DNA of 64,000 nucleotides from Odontocerum albicorne. Its lineage: Eukaryota > Arthropoda > Insecta > Trichoptera > Odontoceridae. Each line of letters begins with the position of its first letter. Position 1 is the first letter of the stretch. The stretch spans positions 52,772,034-52,836,033 of the forward strand of contig OX463842.1 in assembly GCA_949825065.1 (NCBI GenBank), in the 5' to 3' direction. A program made the translations under genes and the position numbers. This document shows, piece by piece, positions 9,991 to 21,875 of this stretch. Below the pieces are notes generated by a model, which saw only the letters and a program-made list of their open reading frames with translations, did no database searches and was not told where the DNA came from.

Positions 9991-11500
9991 AGAAGAGACA
10001 AGATAACAAACCTTGAATATCCGACAGTTTTTAGAAAACTGGCGTGAATTTCAGATACCAGCAGTTTTATACTTCACAGATTATGAAAAAAAGCATTTGA
10101 TCGTGTAAAATACTCGTAAAAGAAACTGTGGCACGTACTTCTAGAGGTGGGAGTACTAGCACACTTCGTAAACCTTATCAAGTCACTGTACCAACACAAC
10201 TCCGCAATAGTCAAAGTTAATGACATCAAGCCCAATCAGTTTCAAATACCAAAGGGTGTACGGTTAGGATGCATTCTATTTCCGAATTTATTTAACTTGT
10301 ATGGAAAATATATAATGAGGAGAGCACTTGAAGATGGTGGGATTACTATTTGTGGAAGAAAACTCTCAAATCAAATATATGCAGATTACACGACGTTGAT
10401 TGCCATATCAAAATAAGAAATAGCTATGCTCCTAACAAAGTTAGAACACGAGATCAAGCTCTTGGGCCTTGAAATCTATAGGTCAAAAACTAAACATATG
10501 ATTAGTGACCGCAGCAAAAAACTGCCATCAAATAATATGATCCCTGGTCAGGAAGTAGTTACTAATTTTATTTCCTTAGGTTTCAGTATTACCAAATGGA
10601 GGATGAAAAACTGAGGTGAAAACAAGAAATGTAATGGCAAAAAATTCGATGTCAAAGCTGAAAAAAATAAAGAAGATCAGAATTATCACCATCACCTTGA
10701 AAATGCGCCTAGTCTTCTCGCAACATTTATGCATGGTGCTGAGACTTGGACTCTAAGAACAAGCGAGAGAAGTAGAATCGATGCATTTGAAATTAGGTGC
10801 TGGAGAAGAATGTTACGAACTCTATGGGCAGCAAGACGAACTTACGTCTCCATTCTCGAAGAACTGAGAATCACTGACAGATTGTCGACGAGACCTCCAA
10901 TTCTTTTAGCACATTGCGCGTGGCCAAAGAGACAGTTCGGAGAGATTTGTGGTTAATGGAGGCGTTAAAGGATACTACACAAGAGTACGAATCCCGATGC
11001 GTTGGACTGCCCAAGTGAGAGACGCAACTGGACTACCATTAACGACTGCCCTTCGAGCCGCGGAGTGCAGGTATGGATGGACAATCTGCGAGAGTTGCTT
11101 ACTTTGTGCGAGGCGCCTGAGGACTGTGAGTGAGTGTCTCAGGACCGTGAGGGGTGGAGAGCCGTATGTTCTCGGGCTGATGGCGTCTTAGCGGCTAGAC
11201 GTGTGAGAAACAGTCAGCACACTGCGAACATACGTCAGCATGGCCAGGCGACTCAGCATGGTCCATGATCGGGCTGTTTTCTCACAGAAGATTACACGAT
11301 TGACGTGAGAGAACGGTTCAAGATTGACGTTGGAGTGGCGAAGGGATCCTCGACTACGAAGTCCGGCAACGATGACCATTAACAGCTACCCTTCAAGCCG
11401 CGGAGTGCTGGTATGGATGAAGTGAAGTCGTCGGAAGTTGTCATGGGAGTCACGCACGATGCTCAGTCATGAGCCACCCGACAGAATGAGGATGATATTT
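9935..11500 (+). pseudogene. Degenerate LINE reverse transcriptase (L4)
   Basis: Segments in order: PAVLYFTDYEKAFDRVKY-like RT box A around 10060-10115 (one base off in places), GVLAHFVNLIKSLYQHNSAI and IPKGVRLGCILFPNLFNLY at 10150-10310, then YADYTTLIA at 10377, where the second catalytic Asp of YADD is replaced by Tyr. Distal pieces are MHGAETWTLRTSERSRIDAF (10729) and IPMRWTAQVRDATGLPL (10996-11045). At least four frameshifts or stops separate them. The 3' end resembles the LINE pieces flanking element H at 59.3 and 61.4 kb. A motif near the 3' end (CGGAGTGCAGGTATGGATG) recurs 340 bp downstream, bracketing an extra segment. Inactive. Confidence 0.75.
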
Positions 11501-12131
11501 TATATAAAACTATTTGCTAAACCGTCAGGTAATCATTTTTTTTTGCATTTTAGAATATAGTAAGTAACCTCTGTTTCTCCATATTAAATAAATCTTCGCA
11601 TACTTTGAACCATACTGCTTTGTTTTCTGCGGTCAAAAGCATTTGAAAATTCATTTTCCCTTTTTCTATTATAAGTTTTGTCAAAAATGTTATGGGGCTT
11701 TTTTATTGGTGAAAAAAAGTATCCTAGTTTTTATGATTGATGAATTGATTGGGCTGGAACTGCTTCAATTTCAATAAAAAAAAATTCGATAAGCCATTTT
11801 TCTTGCTCTTCCATTTCCAGGGATATATCCGAAATAAATATTTGCAGATTTAAAAACTTCATCTTTGACAAGAACGAAAATCGTCGACTATTTTGCAAAC
11901 GTTGCATTTTTATTTTGATGAAATTGAAATAACAGTGTTGTTTTTAAAAATTGATCATCTGGTTTGAAAGCCTCTCATTTAAAATTCTGAATTGAAATGT
12001 TCGATTTGTTATTGATTTAATAAGAAAATGTTTACTTAACAAAATCACACTAAAACCATTCATACGAGTCAATGGATCTTTGTCAACGGAAGGGTCAAAC
12101 ACAATTCAACTAAAAAAAATACATGTTTTTT
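11501..12131. other. No recognisable gene
   Basis: AT-rich DNA between two LINE relics; nothing supported. Confidence 0.5.
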
Positions 12132-12134
12132 AGT

Positions 12135-12145
12135 AATCTTAATAT
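12135..12145. repeat. Target-site duplication of the RTE copy, left
   Basis: AATCTTAATAT immediately follows the element's 3' microsatellite tail (minus orientation) and recurs exactly at 14973-14983. Confidence 0.75.
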
Positions 12146-14972
12146 CATCACCATCACCATCAGCCTGTGTCTATCCACTGCAGGATGTAGGCCTCTCCAA
12201 GTTGTCTCCACAAAATCCTGTCCTTTGCACATTGCTGCCACATAATACCTGCATGCTTACGTATTTCGTCCACCCAGCGCGCCTTAGGTCTTCTTACAGG
12301 CCTTTTTATACCTATTGGGTACCACTGGATTACTTCATACGTCCAACGATGGTCTGTTGCTCGGGCGATATGTCCAGCCCACTTCCACTTGAGTCTTTTT
12401 GCAACCTCTATAACATCTTCAACTTTTGTTTGGGCTCTTATCCACTCATTACGTTTTCGGTCTCTTCTGGTATAACCTAGCATGCACCTTTCCATGCTGC
12501 GTTGTGTTGTTTGGAGCTTTTGTAACATTCGTACCGATAAAGTCCAAGTCTCGCATCCATATGTTAGTACTGGCAAGATGCATTGGTTAAATACCTTCCG
12601 TTTGAGGCAGATTGGGAGCTTGCTTTTGAAGATGTAGTTCAGTCGTCCAAAGGAACTCCAAGCTAGTTTTGATCTTCTATTTATTTCATTTAAAGTACAG
12701 TCTTCAAATGTAATACTTTGTCCTAAGTAGATATATTGTTGGACTTGTTCCAGCTGTGTACCGTCCACCTGGATAGTTGTGGCATCAGCAAAGCGGTTTA
12801 ACATATATTTTGTTTTATCAATATTCATTTTTAAACCTGCTAATTTGCTTGCCTCCGCTAATTCCAGTATTTGGCTCTGCAGTTCCTCAGGACGTGTAGC
12901 GAAGGTAATAATATCGTCTGCAAATCTAAGGTGGCTCAGATATGAACCATTAACGCAGATTCCTTTATTTTCCCATTCAAGCTTTTTGAACACATCCTCC
13001 AGGGTAGCGTTGAATAATTTTGGCGAGATGGTATCGCCCTGGCGGACACCTTTACTGATTGGAAATTTATCGGTACTTTGGTCTCCACCAAATTTACTGT
13101 TGCTGTCGCGTTATTGTATATATTACTGAAGAGATTGACATAGCGTTTTTGAACTCCCTGATTAAGAAGGGCCCTGATAATAGCGGATTTCTTGACCGAA
13201 TCAAAAGCCTTTTCATAATCTACGAACGCCAAATATAATGGAAGTTGGTATTCTTGACAACGCTCTATTATTTCCTTTACTACCTGAATGTGGTCCATTG
13301 TGCTATAACGTCCTCTAAATCCGGCTTGTTCTCTGGGTTGATTTTCATCAAAGGTTTTTTTTAACCTATTGGAGATAATCTTAGTAAAGATTTTATAGAG
13401 AACTGGTAGTAAGCTAATGGGTCGGTAATTCTTAAGATCTTCTTTATCTCCCTTTTTATGGAGTAGGATGATGGTGGCATTTTTCCATTCTTCGGGAATA
13501 TCTTCCTTCTGCAGATACGATGAAAAGATTTTCGCCAGCATCTTATCTACTTCTTCTCCCGTTTCCTTAAGTATGTCAATGGAAAGGCCGTCAGAACCTG
13601 GTGCTTTTCCCGGTTTCATACCGCGTATAGCGTTTCGTACTTCTTCGGGTAGAATGTCAGGAACTGCTTCCTCATCATCTTCCTGAGTTTGGGTAGAGAA
13701 GTCTTGTGATGTATCTGTGGATTCATTTAAGAGGTTGTGGAAGAATTCTTCTGCTCTCCTCAGCAACATGTCGCGATTTCTGGTAACCGTGTTGTCCGAG
13801 AGTTTGAGCGCGGTGATGTTTTCTTTATTTGTTCGTTTCGTTTTCTTGAGGCTCCTTCCAGTCTCGATTGTCTTTTGTACGAGGTTCATATTGAATTCAC
13901 GGATATCCTTCTGAATCTTTTTGCGGATCACTTTACAGAGTTTAGAAAATTCAGCTGCATCGGAAATCTGCGATGAGGCTTTCATTTCTCTCCTCTTTTC
14001 CATGAGTTTCAACGTTTCATCTGACAATTTAGATATTTTTTGGAGACTTTGTGAGCCCCCAACTTTACTTGCCGCGCTCAATATCTCCTCGGTTACTTCT
14101 GCAATAAGGTTAGTGTTGTTAGGGTCATTTTCAAGAGCAGAGAATCTGTTTTTGAGTTCAAATTGAAACTCTTGATTATGGGTTTTCAGGTCTGCGGTAT
14201 TCACTCGAGCACTGGGTTTCTTTGTCAATTTTGCCCTTTCAAGTTTGATATTAAAACTGACTTTACATCTTACAATTCGGTGATCGCTACCTGTATTGAA
14301 GCGATTCAAGACGGTGCAATCATTTATCATGTTTTTGTTATTAGATAGGATGTAGTCAATTTCGCTGGTTGATCCGGAGGGACTCTTCCATGTCCACTTT
14401 CTGGAGGTATTTTTTTGGAAGAATGAGTTCATGATGAAAAGATTATTTCTTTCGGCAAATTCCACCAGTCGGTTGCCTCTTTCATCTCGTGTCCCAAATC
14501 CGAATTTTCCTACTGCAACATCATCTTGTGCTTGGCTTCCAATTCTAGCGTTAAAGTCTCCCATTACAATTTGGAAGTGAGATCCACCAGCTTCTTGAAG
14601 AGTTTGAATTTCTTCATAGAAATCTTCGACTTCCTCATCTGTGTAGCTCTGAGTAGGTGCGTAAACCTGAATAATCTGCAGTTGATATCGCTTGTTCAGC
14701 CTCAAGGTGAGGAGGGCTGCTCGGTCAGATGAGCATTTACATTCGATTACTCTGTCTTTCCATTTTTGGTGTATGATAAAACCCACACCACTTGTCCTGC
14801 CAGTATCTGTACCTGAATAGTAAAGCATGTGTCCACCTTCAATTGTAATGTTACCTTCTCCTTTTCTGCGCACTTCGCTGAGACCGATAATGTCCCATCT
14901 GATGTTATCGAGTTCATGTTGCAATTCTGTTAAATGGGCTTCTTTGGAGAGCGTTCTTGCATTGTATGTGGC
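12146..14972 (-). pseudogene. RTE-type non-LTR retrotransposon, 5'-truncated, one frameshift
   Basis: This minus-strand element encodes an apurinic-like endonuclease followed by a reverse transcriptase in one original ORF. Endonuclease signatures: IIGLSEVRRKGEG, YAPTQS, VMGDFNARIG and SDHRIVRCKV (about the first 230 residues). RT signatures: NYRPISLLPVLYKIF, EQAGFRGRYSTMDHI, LAFVDYEKAFDSVKK, then FADDI (box C), YLGQSI and TYGCETWTL. The first frame is good to about 13,090; a one-base shift near 13,060-13,095 puts the remaining about 300 codons in another frame, ending at the natural stop at 12,160. The coding frame continues upstream of the ATG at 14,924 (ATYNARTLSKEAHL), so that ATG is internal and the 5' end is missing. 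The tail is a short TGATGG-type repeat, not poly(A). AATCTTAATAT flanks both sides. Other frames in this stretch are antisense shadows. Confidence 0.92.
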
Positions 14973-14983
14973 AATCTTAATAT
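14973..14983. repeat. Target-site duplication of the RTE copy, right
   Basis: AATCTTAATAT abuts the truncated 5' end of the element; identical to 12135-12145. Confidence 0.75.
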
Positions 14984-15755
14984 AGTATCCCTTAATTATT
15001 ATTACAAAACTTAGAATAAAAAATAAATAAAAACTTGTTTGTCACCGTTTTGTCAAACATTTAATAAAAAAGGTTTTTTGATTTAAAAATGGTGACACTT
15101 ATTAAATTTAGACGAGCTGAAGTTCAAATTTATTATCTCTAGTAACGAAAAAGAATGTAACCTTTATCAAGAATTGTGTAATGAAAACACCCATTAAAAT
15201 CCCCTCTCAGAACAAGGGAAAAGCAAAAACGACACTTGTAATAATGCGTTTTTTTTTAAATCAGTCAGAATTTATTCAGTTATTTTACAAATTATACAGT
15301 TCAAACTTATTTTTTGAAATATCAATCATTATTCCATTTCAAGTGCTGTAATTTATCAATCACATTGTTTTAAACTAATTAAATAAGAATATATTTTAAA
15401 AGGTTTAATGCTTATTAAATTCTCTCAAGATGAAAACAATGGTTCTTGAAAAATGTCAGTAAATGTTTGTTATTAAGAAATGACATTTAAATCAGTATTT
15501 TTTCTTTTATACGGTGTTGTATCGGGTGATTTAGCTAATGATGCCAAACCATCATAAACCGAACCACGCGATACAATACTCCAAAATATATTATACAACT
15601 TACATGAAGAACCGCGAAAGCCTCAATCGTGATTACCATGATAAAGAATCAATCTTCTCCAATACTAGTAATCTTATATGCTGTGTAGCGCCTCCTGAGA
15701 CAACCACTATGCTGGTTTGTCATAAATACATTTTTTTAAGAACAAAACTTTCATT
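14984..15755. other. No recognisable gene
   Basis: AT-rich. A short inverted pair (GTATCGGGTG / CACGCGATAC) lies at about 15518-15580. The 73-codon frame at 15538-15759 is unsupported. Confidence 0.45.
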
Positions 15756-15756
15756 G

Positions 15757-15857
15757 TAATTTGTTTTATCAAACACTGTTTATTCCACTTTTGTAACAGT
15801 ATAACCCTACCGGTTTCAAGGCTTTCACCTCATCATCAGGGGAGCACAAACAAGACT
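15757..15857 (-). repeat. Penelope-like terminal repeat with hammerhead-like motif
   Basis: Same sequence as 4412-4522, here joined to the GIY-YIG fragment that follows. The minus strand contains CTGATGA (15839-15833), a stem GAGGT-GAAA-GCCTT and GAAA (15817-15814). Relative to the 4.5-kb copy one stem pair changes from C-G to U-G, which keeps pairing. Confidence 0.62.
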
Positions 15858-16237
15858 GAATTATGTTCGAACTGGTACCGAGACACACGCTTCTAACAGT
15901 TAACATTCGGGATGAGGACTGGGGGCTGATGGAGGCATGGGACGACCTCGGCGAGCAGCGGAGAGATTCTTAGGATATATGTGTTTGCCAGATGTTCGCA
16001 TCGATGCACTGACTTAGAAATTTCTAGGACCTCTCATCTGTCCAATTTATTTCAGTCACTACTGATATGTAAGAATTCATCATCGATAGAAAATGTATGG
16101 TTTTCAAGGTGACAATGATTAGCCATTTCAGAATAAATTAGAGAATTTGTTAAGGCGGATTTATGTTCACGAAATCTCTTTTCAAAAGATCTTCCTGTTT
16201 TTTTTATATAGAAATTATCAGTCTGAATTCGCATCAA
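15858..16237 (-). pseudogene. Penelope-like element GIY-YIG endonuclease C-terminus
   Basis: The minus strand reads DNFYIKKTGRSFEKRFREHK, then NHCHLENHTFSIDD and FLHISSD, where a stop interrupts; KLDR and LEISKSVHRCEH follow in frame. YIG (here YIK), the R..EH motif and the H-rich distal part are those of the GIY-YIG nuclease at the C-terminus of Penelope-like retroelement proteins. The RT domain and the GIY half are missing. The second copy at 22021-22390 retains YIG. Downstream on the minus strand lies the terminal repeat, the expected order. Confidence 0.72.
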
Positions 16238-16423
16238 AATTCATAATACGAATATTATTACAAAATTTTAACAGAACTTTATTTTGATATATATTTTTTC
16301 GTGTTGAAAAAACTCTTTTTTCTGGGTGTATAAAATAACAAATATAAACGTGAATATCACATTTGTCGATTACAATAAAATGTACACTTCCGCACATACG
16401 CGAATTTCTTCTTCATTTCGTGC

Positions 16424-17026
16424 TTAACCTTTCCCTTCCTGTGCTAAAAAAAATCCGCCCGTTCCGGTGCTGTGTATTCGATACACATCGATAGATATGT
16501 AAAAATGAGCGATTTAAAATCGGAAAAATAAGAATATTCGTAGCCAATCGCTTAAATTAATTAAATTTGAAGTCAAAAGTGATATTAATTGAAATTTATT
16601 TAATGAAAACATGTAAAAAACCATCGGCCGACGTTCACAAAACGGGCAAATGGATGCCCCAGAGCTACTGAGACTGAGACCGACTAACATTGTGTAGGTT
16701 ATACATCGAAGGAAGAAACACAATTGCGAACTGAGATTCTATTTCTTGCGTTCCCATATACTGAAGTAGAGTGAGAGTGAGACGTGAATAGCGTCGCTTC
16801 CTCACCCATAGTGTTTTTTTAGAATGAATATACCTACGGCACGCTTTTGATGGTATTGGTGAATTTATTCCCGATTTTATAGTTAATATTATTTTTTCGT
16901 TCAATGCGTTAATGTTTTACGGAGGAATGCCTAAAATCTGAACCCAGTATTTATTATATTTATAGAGATATTAAAGTTATTAGAAGCAATGCGTAGTAGT
17001 TACACATCACAGGGAAGGAACGGTTC
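16424..17026 (+). mobile_element. piggyBac-type MITE, copy PB1
   Basis: It starts at TTAA followed by CCTTTCCCTTCCTGTG and ends CACAGGGAAGGAACGG followed by TTCA (a mutated TTAA). The ends are inverted repeats of about 16 bp flanked by TTAA, the piggyBac target-site rule. The interior contains GTTCCGGTGCTGTGTATTC, ATCGGCCGACGTTCACAAAA and TTGCGTTCCCATATA, shared by all six copies. No transposase; non-autonomous. Confidence 0.82.
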
Positions 17027-18445
17027 ATGCTAAGTGCTGTCCTCTGTAATGTCCTAAATTTGATGCACCATTTGTATTTTTTTTCAATCCTGGGCCATAT
17101 TAAAATCAGCAATTTATTTGATACGTCCATTTTATAGAACATCTATCTCTTGATCGCTTTCCCTCAATTTCCCTCTATTCCTATGATCACCATATTCTAT
17201 GTCTCTGTTTATTATTTCTGGCAACATGCACTTACTTTGATAGGATTTTTCTCATTTCGTTAATCTGTATCAATTATTGGATGATAGAGGCGTTGGTGCA
17301 CTTTGCGGTCCGTGATTTACAAAGCATCCACTTCTAACATAACATACACAAAGGTTTTTGTTTTTTTAAACTTTTGGAAATATTCTTTTATAATAAAGAC
17401 AGTGGTGTGCCTTGCGGTCCATTAGATATAAAATATCCACCTACAACACCACATACATACGCACAATTACATATGTATGGTGAGGTGATCAACGTTGTAC
17501 GGTAATCGGTCAAAATTGTGTTTTTTTTAAGGATATTTTTTTAATATAATTTACAACGATATCTACAAAGCAATTGTCTCAAAAAGTAATATAAATTTTA
17601 TTTTATATAACATTTATTATGAAGCAAACATAATTCAACGCTACATTTCTTTTTCATAAACTTTGTGTTAAAATATATATTTGAAGCGTTTTCACCACCA
17701 CAAGTACACGAAGATTAATTGAAACATTATCATTTGTTTGCCGCTCTCTTTCCCAAAAAAAATGGCAAGCTTTCAGATATAATGAATTGAATAAATTTCC
17801 ATGCAAACATGTGCCTCACACGGGGATGAAAAAGGGGGCAGAAACACCCTCGGAAAATCTAAGGAACAGACAACGGCCCATTTCAAGGTTTTGCTACATC
17901 GTATACGTTTAATATAACCTTCTATAGACTCGCAGATTTTTTGGTTTAATCCTATTTTATTCTTTTGTATGGTACTTCACAATCTTGTCTCTAGGTCCTA
18001 CAGTAAAATCAAAGCATCGTCGGTGGAATACTGTTAGCATTTAATAAAACAAAATGATCCGTCATCACAAAACGAAGAATGGCTCATCAGTTCGACCTGA
18101 CCCGCAGAATCTTCTAACAAGGAATATGCGCTACTAATAGTTGGTTTGTTCATTTATTTAGTTTAAAAAATATCAAATTATTTACAAACTTTTAGCAAAT
18201 TAAATAATGTATTTCATATTACATTCAAGAATATTAATTTGATTTGTTTTCCTTGACACAACACTTGTATCCATATTTATCATACAAACACACGTTGAAA
18301 ATTATTATTGTGGTTTCTGTAATATTATTCGTGCATTTCATAAAAAAAATTGAAACTTTTGAAGTAAAAATGGAAACCATTTTAGTGTTAAAGCCGAGAG
18401 TCATCGCGTCTTTTAGTAGAGTAATTATGAACTTCTTTTTGAAGT
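17027..18445. other. No recognisable gene; one diverged short duplication
   Basis: The words TTGCGGTCC..AT and TCCACNTNNAACA recur at about 17290-17350 and 17402-17460, a diverged pair of about 60 bp. Otherwise AT-rich sequence with no coding support, apart from a 71-codon frame at 18244-18459 that runs into repeat A2. Confidence 0.45.
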
Positions 18446-19328
18446 GGAAATTCTATTGACGCGGTAGGAAAAATTGGCCTGAACGTCACGAAAAGTGAAA
18501 CGGTGTATTATATTATTATTTTATTACTATTCAATTACAATGTTATTTATTATTATTAAATATTTTATTAATTAATAAATTATTATTAATTATTTTAATA
18601 TTAATAATTATTCATTATTAATAATAATTATTATTATTAAGTATATTATATTATTATTGAAATTAATATTTATTATTTAAATTATTGTTATATATTAAAA
18701 AATTTGTTACATATTATTTTTATATTAATGTATTTAACATGCACTAATTTTATTTTATATAAATTATTTTATTTAATGTTTCATACATAATTTATATTTA
18801 ATACATAATTATAATTACATGTTATAATAATAATTATTATTATATTATAATCAATTATAATATAATTAATTAATAAAATAATGTAATAATATTATTTAAA
18901 ATATAATAAAAATAATACGATAGTAAATAAATTATTCAGTTATTATTTAAAAATACTTAATTTTATTAATTAATAATAACGTAAAAATATTATTGTAATT
19001 TAAAAAATATAAATTTACTATTATTAAGTGTATTATATTATTATTAAAATTATTATTCATTACATATTAACATTATTATTAATAATTAGAAATCAAAAAA
19101 ATAATATATTGTTATTAAATTAAAAGAGAATTTCTTGAATTAAATTCCACATAACCATTTTTTATTTAATTAAGTGAGATTTTCTTAAATTTAATTCCAC
19201 ATAACCATTACCTAATCCAAAAAAAAAAAATCGTTAATAAACATAAAGCAATGTATAAAATCAACTTTTCCTAGGAGCTAAGAAGTTTCACTTCTACCCC
19301 GCGAGAGTCTCACGCATTTGTTTTTTTT
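18446..19328 (+). mobile_element. AT-core repeat, family A, copy A2
   Basis: The left end is GACGCGGTAGG, then ACGTCACGAAAAGTGAAACG; the right end is CCTAGGAGCTAAGAAGTTTC, then CTCACGCATTTG. The core is almost pure A/T with AAGTGTATTATATTATTATT. A duplicated GATTTTCTTGAATTAAATTCC-type block (about 19126-19205) lies near the right end. Confidence 0.72.
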
Positions 19329-20010
19329 GTACATCACATATTTTCTAGTATACTTTGGCAACCAAATATTTTGTAACTTTAAAACAAAGACTGAAACCAA
19401 AATGAAACGATGTGATGGTTCTTTATCCTTTATTTATTTATTCAGTGACAATTGTTTTTGCAATAAACCTAATAATTTTGTCAAACTGTTTGAGAAGTTG
19501 ACAAGGCCATCATTGTATGGCAAAACAGCTATCACCGAATAAATTAATAAAGGAAATAGAACACTCAAAGTGTTTAATTTAATTAAAAATGGAGTGTTAT
19601 GAATTAAAACATCAATATACAAGTACACTAAGGCATTTAAACATATTTGAGACTGGAAAGAATAATAAACAACACAGGGATCATTAAAGAGACAACATGA
19701 AAATAAAGAATGTGAAATGTAATACGTTGGGTCAATTGGTAAATCTGCCGTCATGAAAATATAAGTGGTTGGTTCGTATACAGCCCGTATCCTTCCTTTC
19801 TTTTCATGTTTTCTCTTTATGATCCCAATGTTGTTTTTTTTCAATCTCACGTACATGATAAACCAAAAAAGCACGGTGCGTGCTAACAATATACATTAAT
19901 ACTATCACCAAAAAAAACATTGATTATTTTACGATAAATCTGTCTTATTTATAAAATGTCTCGTAGGCTTTTGTGTATTTATTTGATTTAATTTTATACA
20001 TTATTTATAA
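19329..20010. other. AT-rich DNA with a tRNA-like box pair
   Basis: A TGGGTCAATTGG word (19728-19739) and GGTTCGTATAC (19771-19781) are spaced about 31 bp apart, like A and B boxes of a tRNA-derived SINE head. The 151-codon minus frame 19434-19889 crosses this unit and is not considered a gene. Confidence 0.4.
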
Positions 20011-20059
20011 TTAAGGCGTTAACATTGTGGAGCATTAAAGATATTGTAATTTTTTAAGT
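20011..20059 (-). repeat. Penelope-like repeat, outer part, split by A3
   Basis: TTAAGGCGTTAACATTGTGG and ATATTGTAATTTTTT match the flank that precedes the terminal repeat at 21.88 and 23.87 kb. The matching continuation resumes after repeat A3 at 20500. Confidence 0.6.
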
Positions 20060-20498
20060 GGAACTTCTATAGGCGCGGTAGGGCAAATTGGCCTGAACGT
20101 CACGAAAAGTGAAACGGTGTATTACATTATTAAATATTTTATTTATTAATAAATTATTATTAATTATTTTAACAATAAAAATTATTTATAATAAATAATA
20201 TTATTTTAATATTATTAAGTGTATTATGTTATTACAATTTTTTTTATTTAATATTAAAAATAAAAAAAATTTATTTTTTTATTTAATTAAGACAGATTTT
20301 CTTGAATAACCTTTTACATAACCATTTTGTATTTAATTAAGAGAGGTTTTCTTGAATTAAATTACACATGACCATTTCCTAATACAAAAAAAATCGTTAA
20401 CAAATAGAAAAAAAGCAATGCATAAAATCAACTTTTCCTAGGAGCTAAGAAGTTTCACTTCTACCATGCTAGAGTTTCACGCATCTGTTTTTTTTTTA
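20060..20498 (+). mobile_element. AT-core repeat, family A, copy A3 (short), nested in a Penelope copy
   Basis: The left end is GAACTTCTATAGGCGCGGTA; the right end is CCTAGGAGCTAAGAAGTTTC, then CACGCATCTG and a T run. The core is about half the length of A1. Penelope sequence stops at ATTGTAATTTTTT and resumes as AATCAAAAACTGTTTATTCC, so the ends are defined by the interruption. Confidence 0.75.
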
Positions 20499-20499
20499 A

Positions 20500-20655
20500 T
20501 CAAAAACTGTTTATTCCACGTTACGTAACGGTGTTACCTGACCGGTTTATTCCACTTTATGTAACGGTATAACCTGACCGGTTACAAAGTTATCCTTCAT
20601 TATCAGGGGAGCAAAAACTCCGTTACATAATGTGAAATCAACAGTGTTTGGTAAA
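20500..20655. repeat. Penelope-like terminal repeat, inverted head-to-head form
   Basis: It begins AAAAACTGTTTATTCCACG and ends in the inverted equivalent (CCGTTACATAATGTG, CAACAGTGTTTGGTAAAAC). GACCGGTTTATTCCAC and GACCGGTTACAAAG show a small internal duplication. The hammerhead-like core is degraded here. Confidence 0.55.
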
Positions 20656-20829
20656 ACCAATTACAATGATTTAATTTTGTTTCCATTAATAACCTTATTA
20701 CTTAAAAACTAATAAGCAACGCCTCCTCTACTATAATTATAATTATATTGCTTAAACAATCATAAGCTAGAAATTACTGACTGAAATGTGGTTGTGAGTA
20801 TTACACCTCAAAATGTGTTATCATTAATC

Positions 20830-21240
20830 TGTCTTCTATTGGAGGCCGCCACCATCATGGGAAGCTTTATCTTGTTGACTGAAACCCAGAATAACTCCGT
20901 GGAATTATTACCGCAAAGCTTATAGTCTAGAGATGCGGCGTCTTATTCTATCGGTTGCCATTTATTTATTCCTCGATGACAGACATGTTATAATATATAT
21001 ATGTTGTATGTCATTATAAGACCAAGAAAATGCAACGCGCGAGCACTTCACAATTTGAACAGTTCTCATGTTAATAATGGGTTTGACACCTTATTTGTCA
21101 CTCGATCTGTCGATAAATCTTGATATTACGTCCACATATTCATATTTTAAGAGCCTCAACCTTACACGATGCTTCTTGGTTCAGTATCCAAGTCTCCCTT
21201 TTATAAAGAAAAGCTGAGAATATGTAGCAACAAACCATAC
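20830..21240 (-). pseudogene. Very degenerate LINE C-terminal relic (L11)
   Basis: The minus strand reads ETWILNQEASCKVEALKI near 21,190, similar to the 'ETWTLNKE...KLEAFEMWC' stretch downstream of LINE RT domains, followed by weakly similar distal pieces. Many stops. An AT-rich unannotated stretch follows to 21,890. Confidence 0.4.
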
Positions 21241-21875
21241 GCATTCTTTAATACAGGTTAAGGTCTCAGTTAGCAGAATAACCCTCATAATTACTGAGTA
21301 GTCAAATATCTACACGGAGATATTGGGTTATATGAGTTTATTATGTTAAGGAATGATGGCATTGCGTGTCTTGGTTAATTGTACGCAAACATTTTACTTT
21401 CAGAAAGGATGTAAGACCACAACAATTTCAAGATTGAATATTAAGTCTAAACTGTACTCGTATATCGATATATTCGTTAGTATGTTACTTTAGCAGAAAA
21501 GATTTATTTTTGAACTTTTGATGAGCATAATAGTTTATTATCCATCAGTGTTACTATCGCATATAGGAAAATCTACAAAGATTCGTCATCAACAGTTCTT
21601 CGTGTCTCGGTAAATTTTCTGCGGTTTTTTTACCAAGTAAAACATATGTAAATTCAGGGAAGTATCTTATCTTATGCCCCTATCCAGCATCTTCGTATTC
21701 TTACACTCAAGTTATATTTATTTATTTTGTTATATTTTTAATATGTTAATATGTATAATTATGTTCGAATACCGAGCAAGAGCGCTCTTGAGGTGAATCT
21801 ACTCTTTCCACGGCACTATATAAATTGTTTGTGTATTATTATAATAAAAAACTTAATTTCTTCTGTGTTTTTTAT
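21241..21875. other. No recognisable gene
   Basis: AT-rich, nothing supported. Confidence 0.5.

Noticed and set aside
12202..14732. Several plus-strand ORFs of 60-116 codons
   Set aside because: They are antisense to the RTE endonuclease/reverse transcriptase, which has clear family motifs on the minus strand.
19434..19889. 151-codon minus ORF
   Set aside because: Crosses a tRNA-like SINE head and AT-rich DNA; no domain, and the readable phrase (AVYEPTTYIF) is of the kind produced by antisense SINE translation.
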